Made by a program: the position numbers and the translations under genes. From Ulva prolifera (lineage: Eukaryota > Chlorophyta > Ulvophyceae > Ulvales > Ulvaceae): a stretch of 64,000 bases of DNA. This document shows, in pieces, positions 1-10,096 of this stretch (position 1 is the first letter of the stretch; every line of letters begins with the position of its first letter). The stretch is taken from contig CM041196.1 in assembly GCA_023078555.1 (NCBI GenBank), forward strand, positions 6,521,985 to 6,585,984. The letters run 5' to 3'. The notes under the pieces are model-generated. The model did not search any database. It had not been told where the DNA came from and saw only the letters and a program-made list of their open reading frames with translations.

Positions 1-75
1 GCTGGGTGATTGCTTCGTCTGTTTGCTTCTTTCACGGTGCTGCCCACCTTGCTGCCTTTGTCCTTGCAACACACT
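1..75 (-). repeat. Edge-truncated copy of a dispersed ~450-bp repeat
   Basis: Read on the minus strand this is the same sequence as the left part of the repeats at 6078-6520 and 26318-26790: the ACAAGGACAAAGGCAGCAAG core followed by the AGCACC and GAAAGAAGCAAACAG segments. It is cut by the window edge. No coding function is visible. Confidence 0.7.
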
Positions 76-82
76 GCCCGCG

Positions 83-330
83 GATGATTCTGGGTGCTGG
101 CCGGTGGGTGAACGGGCGGGAGCGCGGGTGCGGCGCGTGGTTGCGTGCACTCATGAGTGCGTGTTCGGCGGGTGTCCGTCACACTGTGATTGGCCGCCGT
201 GTTCGGGTGTTTGACGTGGGTGTACGTTTCCTGACGTGCATGCATTAGGGCGTCGGAATGCTCGTTCGTTGCCCTGGCGGTGCTACCGGCGACTCCGACT
301 TTGCGCGTGTAACACACACCGCCCGCAGGG
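83..330 (-). repeat. Dispersed repeat, first copy (partner at 4985-5185)
   Basis: This segment and 4985-5185 share a GCCGTGTTCGGGT block, a CGTGCATGCATT block, a GGGCGTCGG block and the end CTACCGGCGACTCCGACT, in the same order and spacing. The right end contains, inverted, the short TTACAAGGACAAAG-type core described at 52248-52354. It is probably a composite non-coding repeat. Confidence 0.6.
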
Positions 331-416
331 CCTGTGCATAATTTGCTTTGGATGCCAGTGGCATCATGCCACACAGTCATCTCAGTGGCTGCCGAGAGAT
401 CTGCGGGCATAAGCAC

Positions 417-463
417 GACATGCATGCTACACCGCCCAATTTCTGGGGTGTAGCATGCATGTC
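417..463. repeat. 17-bp inverted repeat (hairpin)
   Basis: Perfect arms at 417-433 and 447-463 (GACATGCATGCTACACC and its complement) enclose a 13-nt loop. There is no adjacent gene end to make it a terminator; it is one of many palindromes in the window. Confidence 0.75.
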
Positions 464-602
464 TCAAGACAGCAGCCCCGTGGGCACTGCACATGGACAC
501 CCCCCCACAGGCTGCTACGTCATACAACACCAAACGACACCCGCTGGGCAACGACGCCCGCTGGGCAACAAACCTGCTCGGGGCAGACCTGGGTTGCAAC
601 AC

Positions 603-1130
603 TCACGACGTCTTCGGCCACTGCGACGGCCGATGCCTCATAGCTCCCAGCAGCTGTAGCAGTCTCGGATCCATGAGGCCGGCGGCGCCAGGCGGCCATT
701 GGCCAGAGTCTGCTGACGGCGTGGCAGGGCGAGGCGGCCATTGGCCAGAGTCTGCTGACGGCGTGGCGGGGCCAGGTGCCCTGCTCCAGGGATACAAGCT
801 GCCCAGCCACTCCCAGATGTCGTCCATCCACCGGTGCAGCTCAGGGTCCACCGCCGGCGCGATCTGCGGCATGACGACGCAAAACAGCAGCGCAAGCAGC
901 ACAGCGATGCAGAGGGAGTACAGCAACAACAGCGCGAGATAGATGGTGTACACATGTGCATGCCTCCTCAAACCAGCAACTAGGTAGCCCGCGCCCGTGT
1001 GGTTCCGCGACAGAGGATCGCGGTGCTCCAGTGCAGAGTAGCGCTGCCGAGAAACAATCCATGGCTGAGGGCACCGGAGGGCATACACAGCAACTTCGTA
1101 CGCACACTCCAGAGCAGGAATACGATGCAT
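603..1130 (-). CDS. Possible small membrane protein exon, unknown
   Basis: An open frame of 175 codons starts with ATG at 1130. It contains one clear hydrophobic segment (about residues 60-85, rich in Leu, Tyr, Ala and Val), then a Trp-rich stretch, then two 14-residue repeats rich in Pro, Ser and Trp. The hydrophobic region is faintly like residues 150-178 of the membrane protein at 43325-44323 (an RHA...Y..YLA pattern). It could be one exon of a gene that also uses 1197-1460. Not recognised, and it may be a chance ORF. Confidence 0.3.
   Translation of the reverse strand: MHRIPALECAYEVAVYALRCPQPWIVSRQRYSALEHRDPLSRNHTGAGYLVAGLRRHAHVYTIYLALLLLYSLCIAVLLALLFCVVMPQIAPAVDPELHRWMDDIWEWLGSLYPWSRAPGPATPSADSGQWPPRPATPSADSGQWPPGAAGLMDPRLLQLLGAMRHRPSQWPKTS
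690..773. repeat. Two tandem 42-bp units
   Basis: The block beginning GGCGGCCATTGGCCAGAGTC recurs exactly 42 bp later (691 and 733). The period is a multiple of three, so the minus-strand ORF across it reads as two near-identical 14-residue units. Confidence 0.8.
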
Positions 1131-1196
1131 GCATGGAATGCATGAAACGGCGAGCGCCAGGATATCTTCTGCCCGCGAAAGAAGAAAGGAACAGGG

Positions 1197-1460
1197 TCAC
1201 TGGCCTTGCTGTGAAAACAGGCTGGAAGGGAAACGGCAGGCCGCCAGCTCCTGGAGTGCGGCCGGCCATTCGCAGCATAAACTGGAGCAGCAGGCCTGGA
1301 AAAAATCGGAACGCAAGGCCCAAGCAACCTCGCGCATGTCAAAGCTGACGTAGATCTCTGATGTGTACCACCTGCGGCCGCTTGGCTGCTGGAGTGTGCT
1401 GCCTTCGGACCCCTGGTCGGCAAAAGTTACTGTAGTGACGCAAACTAAGAAGACTCCCAT
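1197..1460 (-). CDS. Possible N-terminal exon with signal-peptide-like start
   Basis: From an ATG at 1460 in a favourable context (GCCATGG), 87 codons read through a short hydrophobic N-terminus ending in an Ala-Asp junction near residue 14, followed by a Cys/Trp-containing domain. It lies just upstream, on the same strand, of the hydrophobic ORF at 603-1130. A splice connection is not obvious, so this is only a candidate. Confidence 0.25.
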   Translation of the reverse strand: MGVFLVCVTTVTFADQGSEGSTLQQPSGRRWYTSEIYVSFDMREVAWALRSDFFQACCSSLCCEWPAALQELAACRFPSSLFSQQGQ

Positions 1461-1951
1461 GGCCAAGCCAGGCAGCACGACGGCTGTAGGGATGGATAGC
1501 GGAGTGGGCAGCAGACCCCAGACTCTGCCGCCACGTCACCCGAATACTGTCCTCTTGCCGTCGGCGACGCAGCTAACGACCACAAGGTCTATACGAAGCA
1601 TGAAGTGGTTTTACATGCATACACATCCATGTACAGGTCAAAATGCACAATCAGTGCACCCCCGCATCACTGTGATGAGTTCCCGCCCCAGAAGAACAGC
1701 ACGTATACAGCATACGTGGCTTATGTGCTGCACTGCGTGGCTGTACACGCCTGATGCATGCCGTCCACAATGGATCCCCCAGCCTCCAGCCTACATGGGG
1801 GCCATCACTCGTAAATCATGCGTCGCAGGCAACTTCTGACGCGAAATCCACGCAGCTAGCTGCGCAGCGTATTGGGGACGGCAAAGACGGCGACGGGCGC
1901 CAGGGATTCCCCTGTAGCCACTCCAGCAATCCCCTGTAGCCACACATGGGC

Positions 1952-4116
1952 CTATCGTGACGCCTTAAAGCCGGCGCCGCCCGGCCCAAAGTTCTCGAAG
2001 GTGTCGTCGAGCTTGTCGGCGATGGTGGAGATCCAGGCCTGGTCGATGCGGCCGAAGCCGCGCTGCGTGTCGCCGCCGGCGATGAGCACCCCCTTCTGCC
2101 CGATCGGCGTGATGATGGCGCAGCTCGTGTTCCCCGGCAGCACCTCCTCAAACTCCACGCGCCCTGCACCACCGTGTGACTGTGACTCCCGTGCTGGCCG
2201 TGCTGGCCGTGCTGTGCCGGGACGTCACGGTGTAGCTGCTTCTCGAATGTTGAAGACCAGGACGGGACACGGCGACACGTACACCCCCCCCCACCAGAAA
2301 ACCGGTCTGTGAGAGAGTTCTGAGAAACGTGGAGACACAAGACGACGTTCCAGCTGGACCACAATCTGTGCGTTGGAGTTCTGTACATGTGCTTGCATGC
2401 ACATTCTCGATTGGATGCAATTGAGGCGGGGCGTGGGCGTGATGTTTGTAGCATACCCTGCAAGTGCATGCTGGACACGCAAGAGTAACTTGGTACATGG
2501 CACGGGCACCCAGGGCAGCAGGGCTGCAGAGTGGGTGTGCTGGGCGCAGGCAGGGGGAAACAGGCTCCGGGCGCCCATGAATAAGAGAGAGCTACGCAAG
2601 AGGACTTGTTCGTCATGCTCGAGAATACATATTGATTTTGGGTTTTTTGATTTGTTTTCTATATACCGTATGACATTCCAGGGGGCTCAGTCATGCGCCC
2701 TCACCAGGCCGCCACCGGTTGGCAGCGTTGCCAACTGCTCCAGCGGTAGCTGGCCCAGGTGAGTGGTCGCAGGCCGAAAGTCTCCGGCCGGGGATCCAGC
2801 ATGGCCAGCAGGCTCTGACGAGAGAGACTCAAAGCATGCCATGCAAGATGTGGCACTCGCTGCCACGAGATGCAGGTGCGGAGCGGCACGTAGGGGGGTC
2901 ATCAGGTCCGAGACACGGTGTGCAGCGCCGAATTCTGTATCGATCGATACTACGACCTTGGCTCAAATGTTAGTGCGGTGATGAGTGAGGGTGGGGATGC
3001 GAGATGCCCTCCGGTGAACGGCTGCCCCAACCCAGGCTGCATGCCTATCGGGGGGGATGTAGTGAGGGCACAGGTGTGGAAATACAGCAAGAGCTCGACA
3101 TCTCAGGGTGTTCGGGACCTGGTCGCCAGCATTGCATTGTCAGCGCATCTCAGACCTGGCGCTTGACCATCTCTGGCACCGCCGAATGCAACATCTATGC
3201 GCTTTGCATGGAAGTAGACTCGCATCGAAGTGCACACCTGGGTAGAGCACGAGGTTGGCGAGGAAATTGGCCTTGCCAGACTGCATCACTTGTTTGCAGA
3301 TGCTGCCGTTGACCGCTCGCCCTGGTTTCGAGCCTTCAGGCAGCAGACCCGCTTGGAAGACGCATGAGCCAGCGTACATGATGGTCATGGACTTGCAGCA
3401 TGTGGAGCTGCTTATAGCCTCCCACGCCCATGCTGCCTCGTTCTTCAGCACAGGCTTCAGGCCTTGCTGGGAATAGCTCACTTCCTTGCCTGTCACTGGC
3501 ATCTGCACTCATGCAGCGCTGTGGCGAAATGGCGCTGATTTGTTTGATTGCATCACATGGACACAGAAATGGGGCCTACGCCAAATTGGCTGCGAACAGG
3601 CTCATGAGGCATACCTGTTTTGGTTCTACAGGCTTGAGGACAAGCCATTGAAATCCAGTCAGGGCTAATGTCGCGGCCATGCTGATCACGACAACGTCTA
3701 CTCGAGATTGCGAGCTGCTCGCATCGACGAAAGGTGCTACATCTGACCAGTATCTATTTGCCAACAATGCAGCAAATCCTATCCCCGCCCCGACGACGGG
3801 TAAGGAGCGGAAGAAATCTTGATTGCTAGCTATGAATCCGTCCTGAGCATCTGCCTGCGGTTCAAGCATTTCGTTGTAGCTTGAGTAGGCGTAATGGCAC
3901 ACAAGTACTGGGAAACAAGCCCATGCACCGATCAGGCATGGTTGTCGCAGCGCATGAGGCAAAGTTGCATAGACTGCCCATTACCTGAGCTGAAACTGTC
4001 TGAAGACGTCTACAGCGCGCGGATCTCTTCGCTATGCACCTGCCCTCGAGCTGAACAGCCCGTGAGGGAGCTGCACACGGCTGGGCACTTCTGTGCACAC
4101 ATATCGACACATACAT
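1952..4116 (-). CDS. CCB4: Cofactor assembly of complex C, CCB2/CCB4-like (4 exons)
   Basis: Probable chloroplast factor for attaching haem ci to cytochrome b6 (CCB pathway, thylakoid/stromal side). Exons on the minus strand: 4116-3985, 3854-3615, 3502-3238 and 2163-1952, about 282 residues. All junctions are GT/AG with matching phases (0, 0, 1). Exon 1 is basic and rich in Ser, Arg and Ala, as in a chloroplast transit peptide. Exon 2 has two hydrophobic segments (about residues 57-77 and 97-118) separated by the SQSRVD motif typical of the family. Exon 3 has the WAWEA and MYAGSC blocks. Exon 4 has the EVLPGNTS, GVLIAGGD and RGFGRIDQAWI blocks typical of the C-terminal domain. The ATG at 4116 lies in AAATGT with no closer alternative. 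CCB2 and CCB4 are paralogues that I cannot separate by eye. The 1074-nt last intron is the longest. Confidence 0.8.
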
Positions 4117-4615
4117 TTGAGTCAGATCACGAGTGGACTCGTGTGTTGCGAGTCTTGGACTACAAGCAAAATCAAGAGCGCTGAGTGACAAGTCGCCTCG
4201 CCATAGCGTGTACGCTCTACAAAGCTGCCATGCTTTTTCCGAAGATAACACCTAGAACAGCTATAAGCAAGCGATGACGTGAAGCTTCAGTGTACAAAAC
4301 GTCACTGTCTACCTGATCAGCGAGCGCCTGCCGTGGTACCGCACACTGAGTGTGGCGAAGGGCTCTTGTGGTGCACGGTGCAGTGAGTCGCGCACGTGCA
4401 TTGCACATCCTGTGAAAGAATCGAACAGTCTGCCGTCAATCGACAGCATATCTGAATTGTGCTGTCCCCAGAGATGATTGTCAGTCTAGAGCGAGATCGT
4501 GTTGTGGTATCGCAGACAGTTTGGTGTTGTATATATGATTATAATATAATATAATATCATATATATGTACGCATGACGACGTGTGGATGTGAACATGGCA
4601 ATAGACAAGCGGCTG

Positions 4616-4672
4616 TGAGTTACAAGGACAAAGTCGGAGTGGCCGGTAGCACCGCCAGGGCAACGTACCAGC
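4616..4672 (+). repeat. TTACAAGGACAAAG-core short repeat
   Basis: The sequence starts GTTACAAGGACAAAGTCGG and continues to GGTAGCACCGCC, the same order as the defined insertion at 52262-52340. About ten further copies, both orientations, occur near 21-73, 276-327, 4792, 5130, 5655, 6084, 26226, 26324 and 26799. The boundaries of this copy are not defined by a visible target duplication. Confidence 0.7.
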
Positions 4673-4838
4673 ACGCCAACGCCACCACTGCAGTCACGGC
4701 AGCGGATGCCAAACCACGTCGAACCCGACCACGTGGCGTAACGTACGGCGTCCCAGCACAGCATGACAGACACACACCTCGCACACGAATGTCCGACTTT
4801 GTCCTTGTAAAGCACACCTCACACGCACACGGTGGGCT

Positions 4839-4872
4839 GGGGGGGGGGGAGGGGGGGGGGGGGGGGGGGGGG
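4839..4872. repeat. G-rich homopolymer tract (33 G, one A)
   Basis: A near-pure G run interrupted once by A at 4850. It is one of six such tracts; it is strongly G-quadruplex-prone and also a place where assembly length is unreliable. Confidence 0.9.
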
Positions 4873-4984
4873 CCACGGCGGCTTGCGCGTCGGGCCGGCG
4901 ACACCTCGCTGCCAGCTTGGGCCGCCACGGCCGCGCGGGCGGCAGGGTCGTTTTGCGTGAGGGCCCGAAGCTGCGGGTGCTTGT

Positions 4985-5185
4985 GGCTGGTGAGCGGGCG
5001 GATGCACGGGTGTGGTGTGTGGTCGGGTGGGCGTCTAACGTACTGTGATCGGGCGCCGTGTTCGGGTTCGCCATGGGTGCACATCTCCTGCCGTGCATGC
5101 ATTGGGGCGTCGGCATGCTTGTTTGCTGCCCTGGCGGTGCTACCGGCGACTCCGACTGTGGCCTTGTAATGCACACACCTCACCA
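4985..5185 (-). repeat. Dispersed repeat, second copy (partner at 83-330)
   Basis: It shares the GCCGTGTTCGGGT, CGTGCATGCATT and CTACCGGCGACTCCGACT blocks with 83-330 at similar spacing. It carries an inverted copy of the TTACAAGGACAAAG-type core at its right end (5130-5180). Confidence 0.6.
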
Positions 5186-5191
5186 GTGTTG

Positions 5192-5292
5192 GTCGCTTTG
5201 CAGCGTTTCCGGCGCTGCCACCCAGAAATCAGACCTGCATATTCAATTCCGAAGTTCGGAATTGTTCTGTGTGATCGGGCCCGACGTCCCAA
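5192..5292 (+). repeat. 85-bp dispersed repeat, copy 1 of 4
   Basis: It is recognised by CCAGAAATCAGACCTG, then TTCGGAATTGTTC, then GATCGGGCCCGA. The other copies are at 33222-33305, 49909-49998 and, inverted, 57484-57570. This copy alone carries an extra ~11 bp that turns the middle into a perfect hairpin (CAATTCCGAA, G, TTCGGAATTG). Confidence 0.8.
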
Positions 5293-6077
5293 CACTGCAC
5301 CTCACACGTACACGCACACCCTTGCGGCTGTGCATCCATTGGGATGCAAACTACCATGCTTGAAACTTTACCATGATGAAAGGCAGCCTAGCTAGCCATC
5401 CTGCATGGTATTGGCATTCAGTGCCAATATCATGCGGGCGATTGCACTTTAGTGCAACCGTCCGCGTGTCGTTATGCTGTAGCCTGCTTCGTGGAACAGG
5501 CTCTCCACCATTGTCGAGGACAAATGCTGGCTGAACCACGTGGCTCAGAACTGGCGTTACAATTGCTTCATTAACAACAAATCTTCCGGAGGTGGGGAGG
5601 CCGGTAGCACTGTGGAGACAGCGAGCAGCGCAAGGACATGTGTTGCAATTGTACTTAAGGACAAAGTAAGCAAGGCAGGTAGCACCGCGAGCAACAACCA
5701 GGGGAATCGCACACCACACAACCAGCCACACGCATCACACACCAACATACCCACGCAACGTCAGCACCCGCGCCAGCCACAGCGCAAGGACATGTGCAGG
5801 TCTGTAATGTCTGCACGTCACCAACGCGCGCAGTACGATGCTGTACTATGTGACATCAGCCCCTGCAGCCCATTTGTCTTCGTTGATCTCACCTCATGAT
5901 CATCTGCAACGTGATGCTGTTTCAAAGCACAGAGACGTGGACAGCTCTAGATCAACACGCAGCAACAACGGCTGATTCACCAACTGACATGGCACCTCGA
6001 ATCAGTCACAGGATTCACACATTGGCACCATAAGAAATATCTGTCAAAGTGCCAAGGCAGGCTCGCAGTGTGCGTGT

Positions 6078-6520
6078 GTGTGTTACAAGGACAAAGGCAG
6101 CAAGGCGGGCAGCACCGCGAAAGAAGCAAACAGACGAAGCAAACACCCAGACACCCACGCACGCGACACCCACCACGCCCAGAAAACCCATCACCGGCGC
6201 AGCAAAAGACACAGATCCGCAGACCGCCAAGCACACACCCACACACCCACACACGCACGCACAGACGCACGCACGCACAGACCCCATGGCCTACACACAA
6301 CAACACAACCGCTGACACCACAACGCCCGCCGCCGTACGACAGGGCCACGCCCAACACACTGCTGCCCGAGGCCGCCCGATTTCCGGGGGCCGCCCTAGC
6401 CCCAAACCCCACCCCCACCCCCCCCGAGCCACAGCACACCACGCCAGCCCGGCACACCGCCGCGCAGCCTCGCCGGCCCACGCCGCACCGTACCCAGGAC
6501 AATGCAGCGCCCAAGCCATC
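6078..6520 (+). repeat. ~450-bp dispersed repeat (partner 26318-26790)
   Basis: Its collinear blocks also occur at 26318-26790: the TTACAAGGACAAAG core, the CAGACACCCACGCACGC block, ACACAGATCYGCAGACCGCC, a CACAC-rich stretch, CGACAGGGCC, CCCAACACACTGCTGCC, and a CAGCCCCAAACCCCACC-like end. Where the partner has a 39-nt G run this copy has only a short GGGGG. It is non-coding as far as I can see. Confidence 0.8.
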
Positions 6521-7182
6521 TCCGCAATCCCTGCACATGCCAACGAAGGCATCCCGCACGCCCATCAGACCCGGCCAAGCTGGAGTCAGAGGCTATCGGT
6601 TGGTGGCGTCAAGCGGACGGGGCTCCCGAGGGGCACCCCACCGCTCAGGCCGGATGGCCTGTACGCGGCGAGAGGTCATCAGACGGGACCGTGAGTCCCA
6701 CCAAAACTGCCTTGCCCGCGTGACGTGCCATCAGCGGAGCTGTGCGTGTGTGTGTACACGCCACGTTGGTAGTGCCTCTGGATGATGTTCTAGAGCTCCA
6801 CAGCTGTCTAGATATCTCCATATGGGAAAGGGGTGATCGAAAGCTGAGCGTCAAGCGATTTGACCCGCAGCTGCCCTGGACTAGGATCCACGTCCAGCAT
6901 GCTGTGTGAGCCTGTGGGTGTCAGCACGATCGACTGTCGCACTGTGGCGGGGTGCCATGTATACACGGCCTAAAAGTGGCGAAGTGTGATCGCTGCATAT
7001 GGGCTGATCAATCATTGCGGTGCAGAGCTAGCTGTGTGCGACGTATATCGTCGATATAACCTATTGCGCATTAATCAGTGTCGGTATCAGTTGTTGTTGC
7101 TTGATGTCTTTGTAAGATATGTGTGATCCTGGTGTGCGAGACACGCGAGGCGTTCCTTGATTTAGGCCTGCGCGAGGTGCCC

Positions 7183-9187
7183 ATGAACGTGTTTGCTACA
7201 GGCCGAATAGCCCTGAGGCCGCATCGAACGACTCTTCTCGCAGTACATGCAGCGGAGTTCCGGCCATGCATCGACATTCACAAGGTGTGTGTGTCGCTCT
7301 CCTCCTGTTGCTGGTGCGGCACGCTCATCCAGGTGCCGCGCTTGAACATCATGAACGGCCGATCCGACGTGTATGGATTCATTGCATTGAAGACTCACAA
7401 CATGAATCAGTAGCATTACATGATCATCGGTCACGCTCGTGATCAACCGTGCTGGCGAAATGGCCCGCAAGGCACAGTGACGAGAGAACATTCTGACACA
7501 CCTGCCTCGTAGAATCTACTTTTGTCTCAGTGATAAATTGATTCTGAAGCTTGAATTTGTACTGATCGGGGTCACAGGGCGCCTGTGGAATCCTGTGACT
7601 GGCGTGACCAGCTGCCAACACCTGCCAATTGCTGTTCGAACACAACGCCTCACATAACCCTTCCTGTTATGAAGGCTTCTGTTGTTTGGAGTTTGTGTTG
7701 GAGGCTCTAGAATCCCTTCCTCACTCTGCCACAAAGCTGTTTCCGCACGTTGCACCTGCTTCAGCCATGGCTCCCTGATGTGGTGATGACCCCAGTCTAG
7801 GCCGTTATTTGCGATCAGCTGGACCTGGAGTACTGCACCTTTCCTAGCTCCGTGGTGTCACGCTCAGGCTGAGCGCAGACAATGCATAGATTTCCACATC
7901 AGCTCACCGCCCGTGGACCAGTCGTTGCTGTCATACTCGCATGCCTCCCAGCACCTCCAATGGCAGCAGGCCGCCCTCAGCCCTAGCAGGATCCTCACAT
8001 TCCTGCAGGGCAAAGTCAAGCAGATCGTCGGCGGCAGCCTGTCAGACGTCGGCGGTGCCTCCAGCGCCACTGAGAACTTTGTCTCTGAGAAGCCCTCGGA
8101 GCACTATGCCCGCCTCTACGCCCACGACCGCCTTGAAGGCGGCCACGTCATCATGCTCGGAGGCGACCCTGCCTCCAAAACCGCTGCCACATCAGCTCTC
8201 GCGGCCTGGCCCGGCCACATGCAGATCGGCGGCGGGGTCAACACCGACAACGCCATGTCCTGGCTCGACATCGGAGCATCTGCCCTGATCGTCACGTCCT
8301 TCGTGTTCACCGACGGCCAGCTGCAGCAAGATCGCCTCAACTCTCTCGTCCGCCTGGTGGGAAAACAGCGGCTGGTGCTCGACCTGAGCTGCAGGAAGAG
8401 GCCGGACGGGGCCTACTATGTCGTGACAGACCGCTGGCAGAAGTTCAGCGAGCTGCGGGTCGATGCCCGGACTCTCGGGCGGCTAGCGGAGTGCTGTGAG
8501 GAGTTCCTCGTGCACGGGGTGGACGTGGAGGGCAGGAAGCTGGGGATCGATGAGGAGCTCGTGGACCTGCTCGGCCGGCACACTCCGATCCCGACGACGT
8601 ATGCGGGTGGGGCGACCACACTGGTGCGGTGCTGCTGCGCTGACCTATGTCTCTTGCAGCCTGCGAAGGTCCCTGAAATCATGTCCAGCTGTTACGACAA
8701 TTCACCGCACACCAGCTGTGGTCTTGGGCATGTGGTCACATCATGCCGGGAAGGTAGACTCTGTCTACACCATTCATTCGAAACGACATTCCAAAACGTG
8801 TGCCGTGTCACTTGGCTGCCATAGCTGTCGCCGGTCTCCAGTAGCACCTGAACCATGTGGTTTTGGGTAGGTGTATTGCAGTTGTGTGCGTCGAGGCTGC
8901 GATGCGTCTGGCCAGGGCACTAGCTGATGCACAGTCCTAGGAGGGTACCCGAAAGTATGGCGTCGGTGGCGATCGGAGTCGTAGCGAGATGCATTCCGTT
9001 TACCTACTTGCCATAGCACATCTGCCTGGCACGTTCACCACGTGATCTCTTTGTGCAGGATGACCTGGAGCTAGTCCGAGAGGTCGGACGTGGGAACATC
9101 AACGTAACTGTTGGAAGTGCTCTGGACATCTTCGGAGGGGATCTGGCGTATGAGGATGTCCTGCAATGGCATCGTCAGCAACAGTGA
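7183..9187 (+). CDS. HISN3: HISN3: ProFAR isomerase (HisA/His6 type), 3 exons
   Basis: Converts ProFAR to PRFAR, the fourth step of histidine synthesis (EC 5.3.1.16), expected in the plastid in plants and algae. Exons are 7183-7284, 8009-8623 and 9059-9187 (about 281 residues), all phase 0 with AAG/GTGTGT, CTG/GTGCGG and TGCAG borders. The beta/alpha-barrel motifs are clear: FRPCIDIHKGKVKQIVGG with the first catalytic Asp at about residue 31, GGHVIMLGGDP, QIGGGVNTDN, LVLDLSCRK with the second catalytic Asp at about 159, DRWQKFSE, EFLVHGVDVEG, the TYAGG phosphate loop, and the last-exon motif VTVGSALDIFGGDL. The protein is of the eukaryotic His6/HISN3 kind rather than bacterial HisA. The first ATG at 7183 leaves only about 24 residues before the barrel, short for a transit peptide, so an upstream exon is possible. 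Confidence 0.92.
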
Positions 9188-9274
9188 CAAGCACTCCTGG
9201 TGGGAGTGATAGGCAGCCACGGACGTATGGAATCGCGGCGACAATGGAATGATGAATCGTATGCTTTAGATTTT

Positions 9275-9279
9275 TGTAA
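9275..9279 (+). terminator. Candidate TGTAA poly(A) signal for HISN3
   Basis: TGTAA, the usual chlorophyte polyadenylation signal, lies 88 nt after the HISN3 stop in a T-rich context (TTTTTGTAAAT). Confidence 0.5.
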
Positions 9280-10096
9280 ATCGGATTTCAAATCAATGTC
9301 TGCATCTGGCGCTACCTGTGGCCATAAGTTTATGGTCAGAATAGCAGGCGTTCTCTCAGAGCATGTTGGTGAGCTATCCAAAACTTTCACGTTAGTGTCA
9401 TCACATTATCTTTTGAAAGCTCGACGTAGTTATCATTCATGGACACGTGGGGTTCTGCCAGAAAGCGGACTGTGGGCACTACCAGACAACCAAGTGAACT
9501 GGTAGCCATGTTGCCTCCGAACGGATCCAGCTCAAACGCACAACATGCGTGATACACGTACAGGCTAGACTCCATGAGCAGTGCAATTTACCTGGAGCAT
9601 TTCATTCCGACGCATCCTCGATTTTGGACGATCAGGGCCTGCGTTGTGTCTGTGACCTGCAGCTGCTGTGCGCACCTGCGATTGAGCCTGTCATCCACCG
9701 GCTTTATGTGTGTAAATTGAGCAACAAAAATGACGATGCAAGTTTTCCAGCACAGTAGATCCGGAAATACGCGATCTGAGCCAAGCTGAGGTGTGCTCTA
9801 CTCGCCACAGCGACACGACCTGAACAAGTCGGCCAAAATGAACCATTCTGTCCATCGTGCAATACAAATTTGCTATAGAACGTGTTTGAAAGTGATCGTG
9901 CTTGGGGCGATCCGTTGCTCCCAGAATTTGGTTTCGACCCGGCGTAGCCGTAGTTTTGTGCAGCCCTTCGGGCGGCTGCTTGTCTGTCCTTGTGCGTATA
10001 TTTGATATATATGTCATCCGTTTACCCTCGAATTGTGTGTGCTAGATACACGAGACTCGGCGTGCAGAGCGGCTTCTTGTAGGCAGCTCGCTTCCG
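9280..10096. other. Intergenic; no gene seen
   Basis: The 800 bases between HISN3 and the helicase gene hold no supported ORF or repeat. The last ~150 bases (from about 9990) include an AT-rich spot (ATATTTGATATATATG) that could belong to the helicase promoter; this is inference only. Confidence 0.4.

Larger units (their letters stand above)
4117..7182. other. Intergenic, repeat-dense; no gene seen
   Basis: Between the CCB gene and HISN3 I see only repeats: TTACAAGGACAAAG-core copies near 4616, 4792 (inverted), 5130 (inverted), 5655 and 6084, a G tract, an AT-rich spot (4530-4568), and one copy each of the 85-bp and ~450-bp repeats. ORFs here are GC-rich chance frames or reading frames of CACAC-type simple sequence. 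Promoters of the two flanking, divergently oriented genes must lie here, but I see no diagnostic element. Confidence 0.6.

Noticed and set aside
4573..5183. ORFs of 160-198 codons on both strands with Gly or Pro runs
   Set aside because: They are built on the G tract and dispersed repeats; the same frames are not conserved between repeat copies.
6068..6785. Pro/His/Arg-rich ORFs of 208-235 codons
   Set aside because: They fall in the ~450-bp repeat; the partner at 26318-26790 does not preserve the frame.
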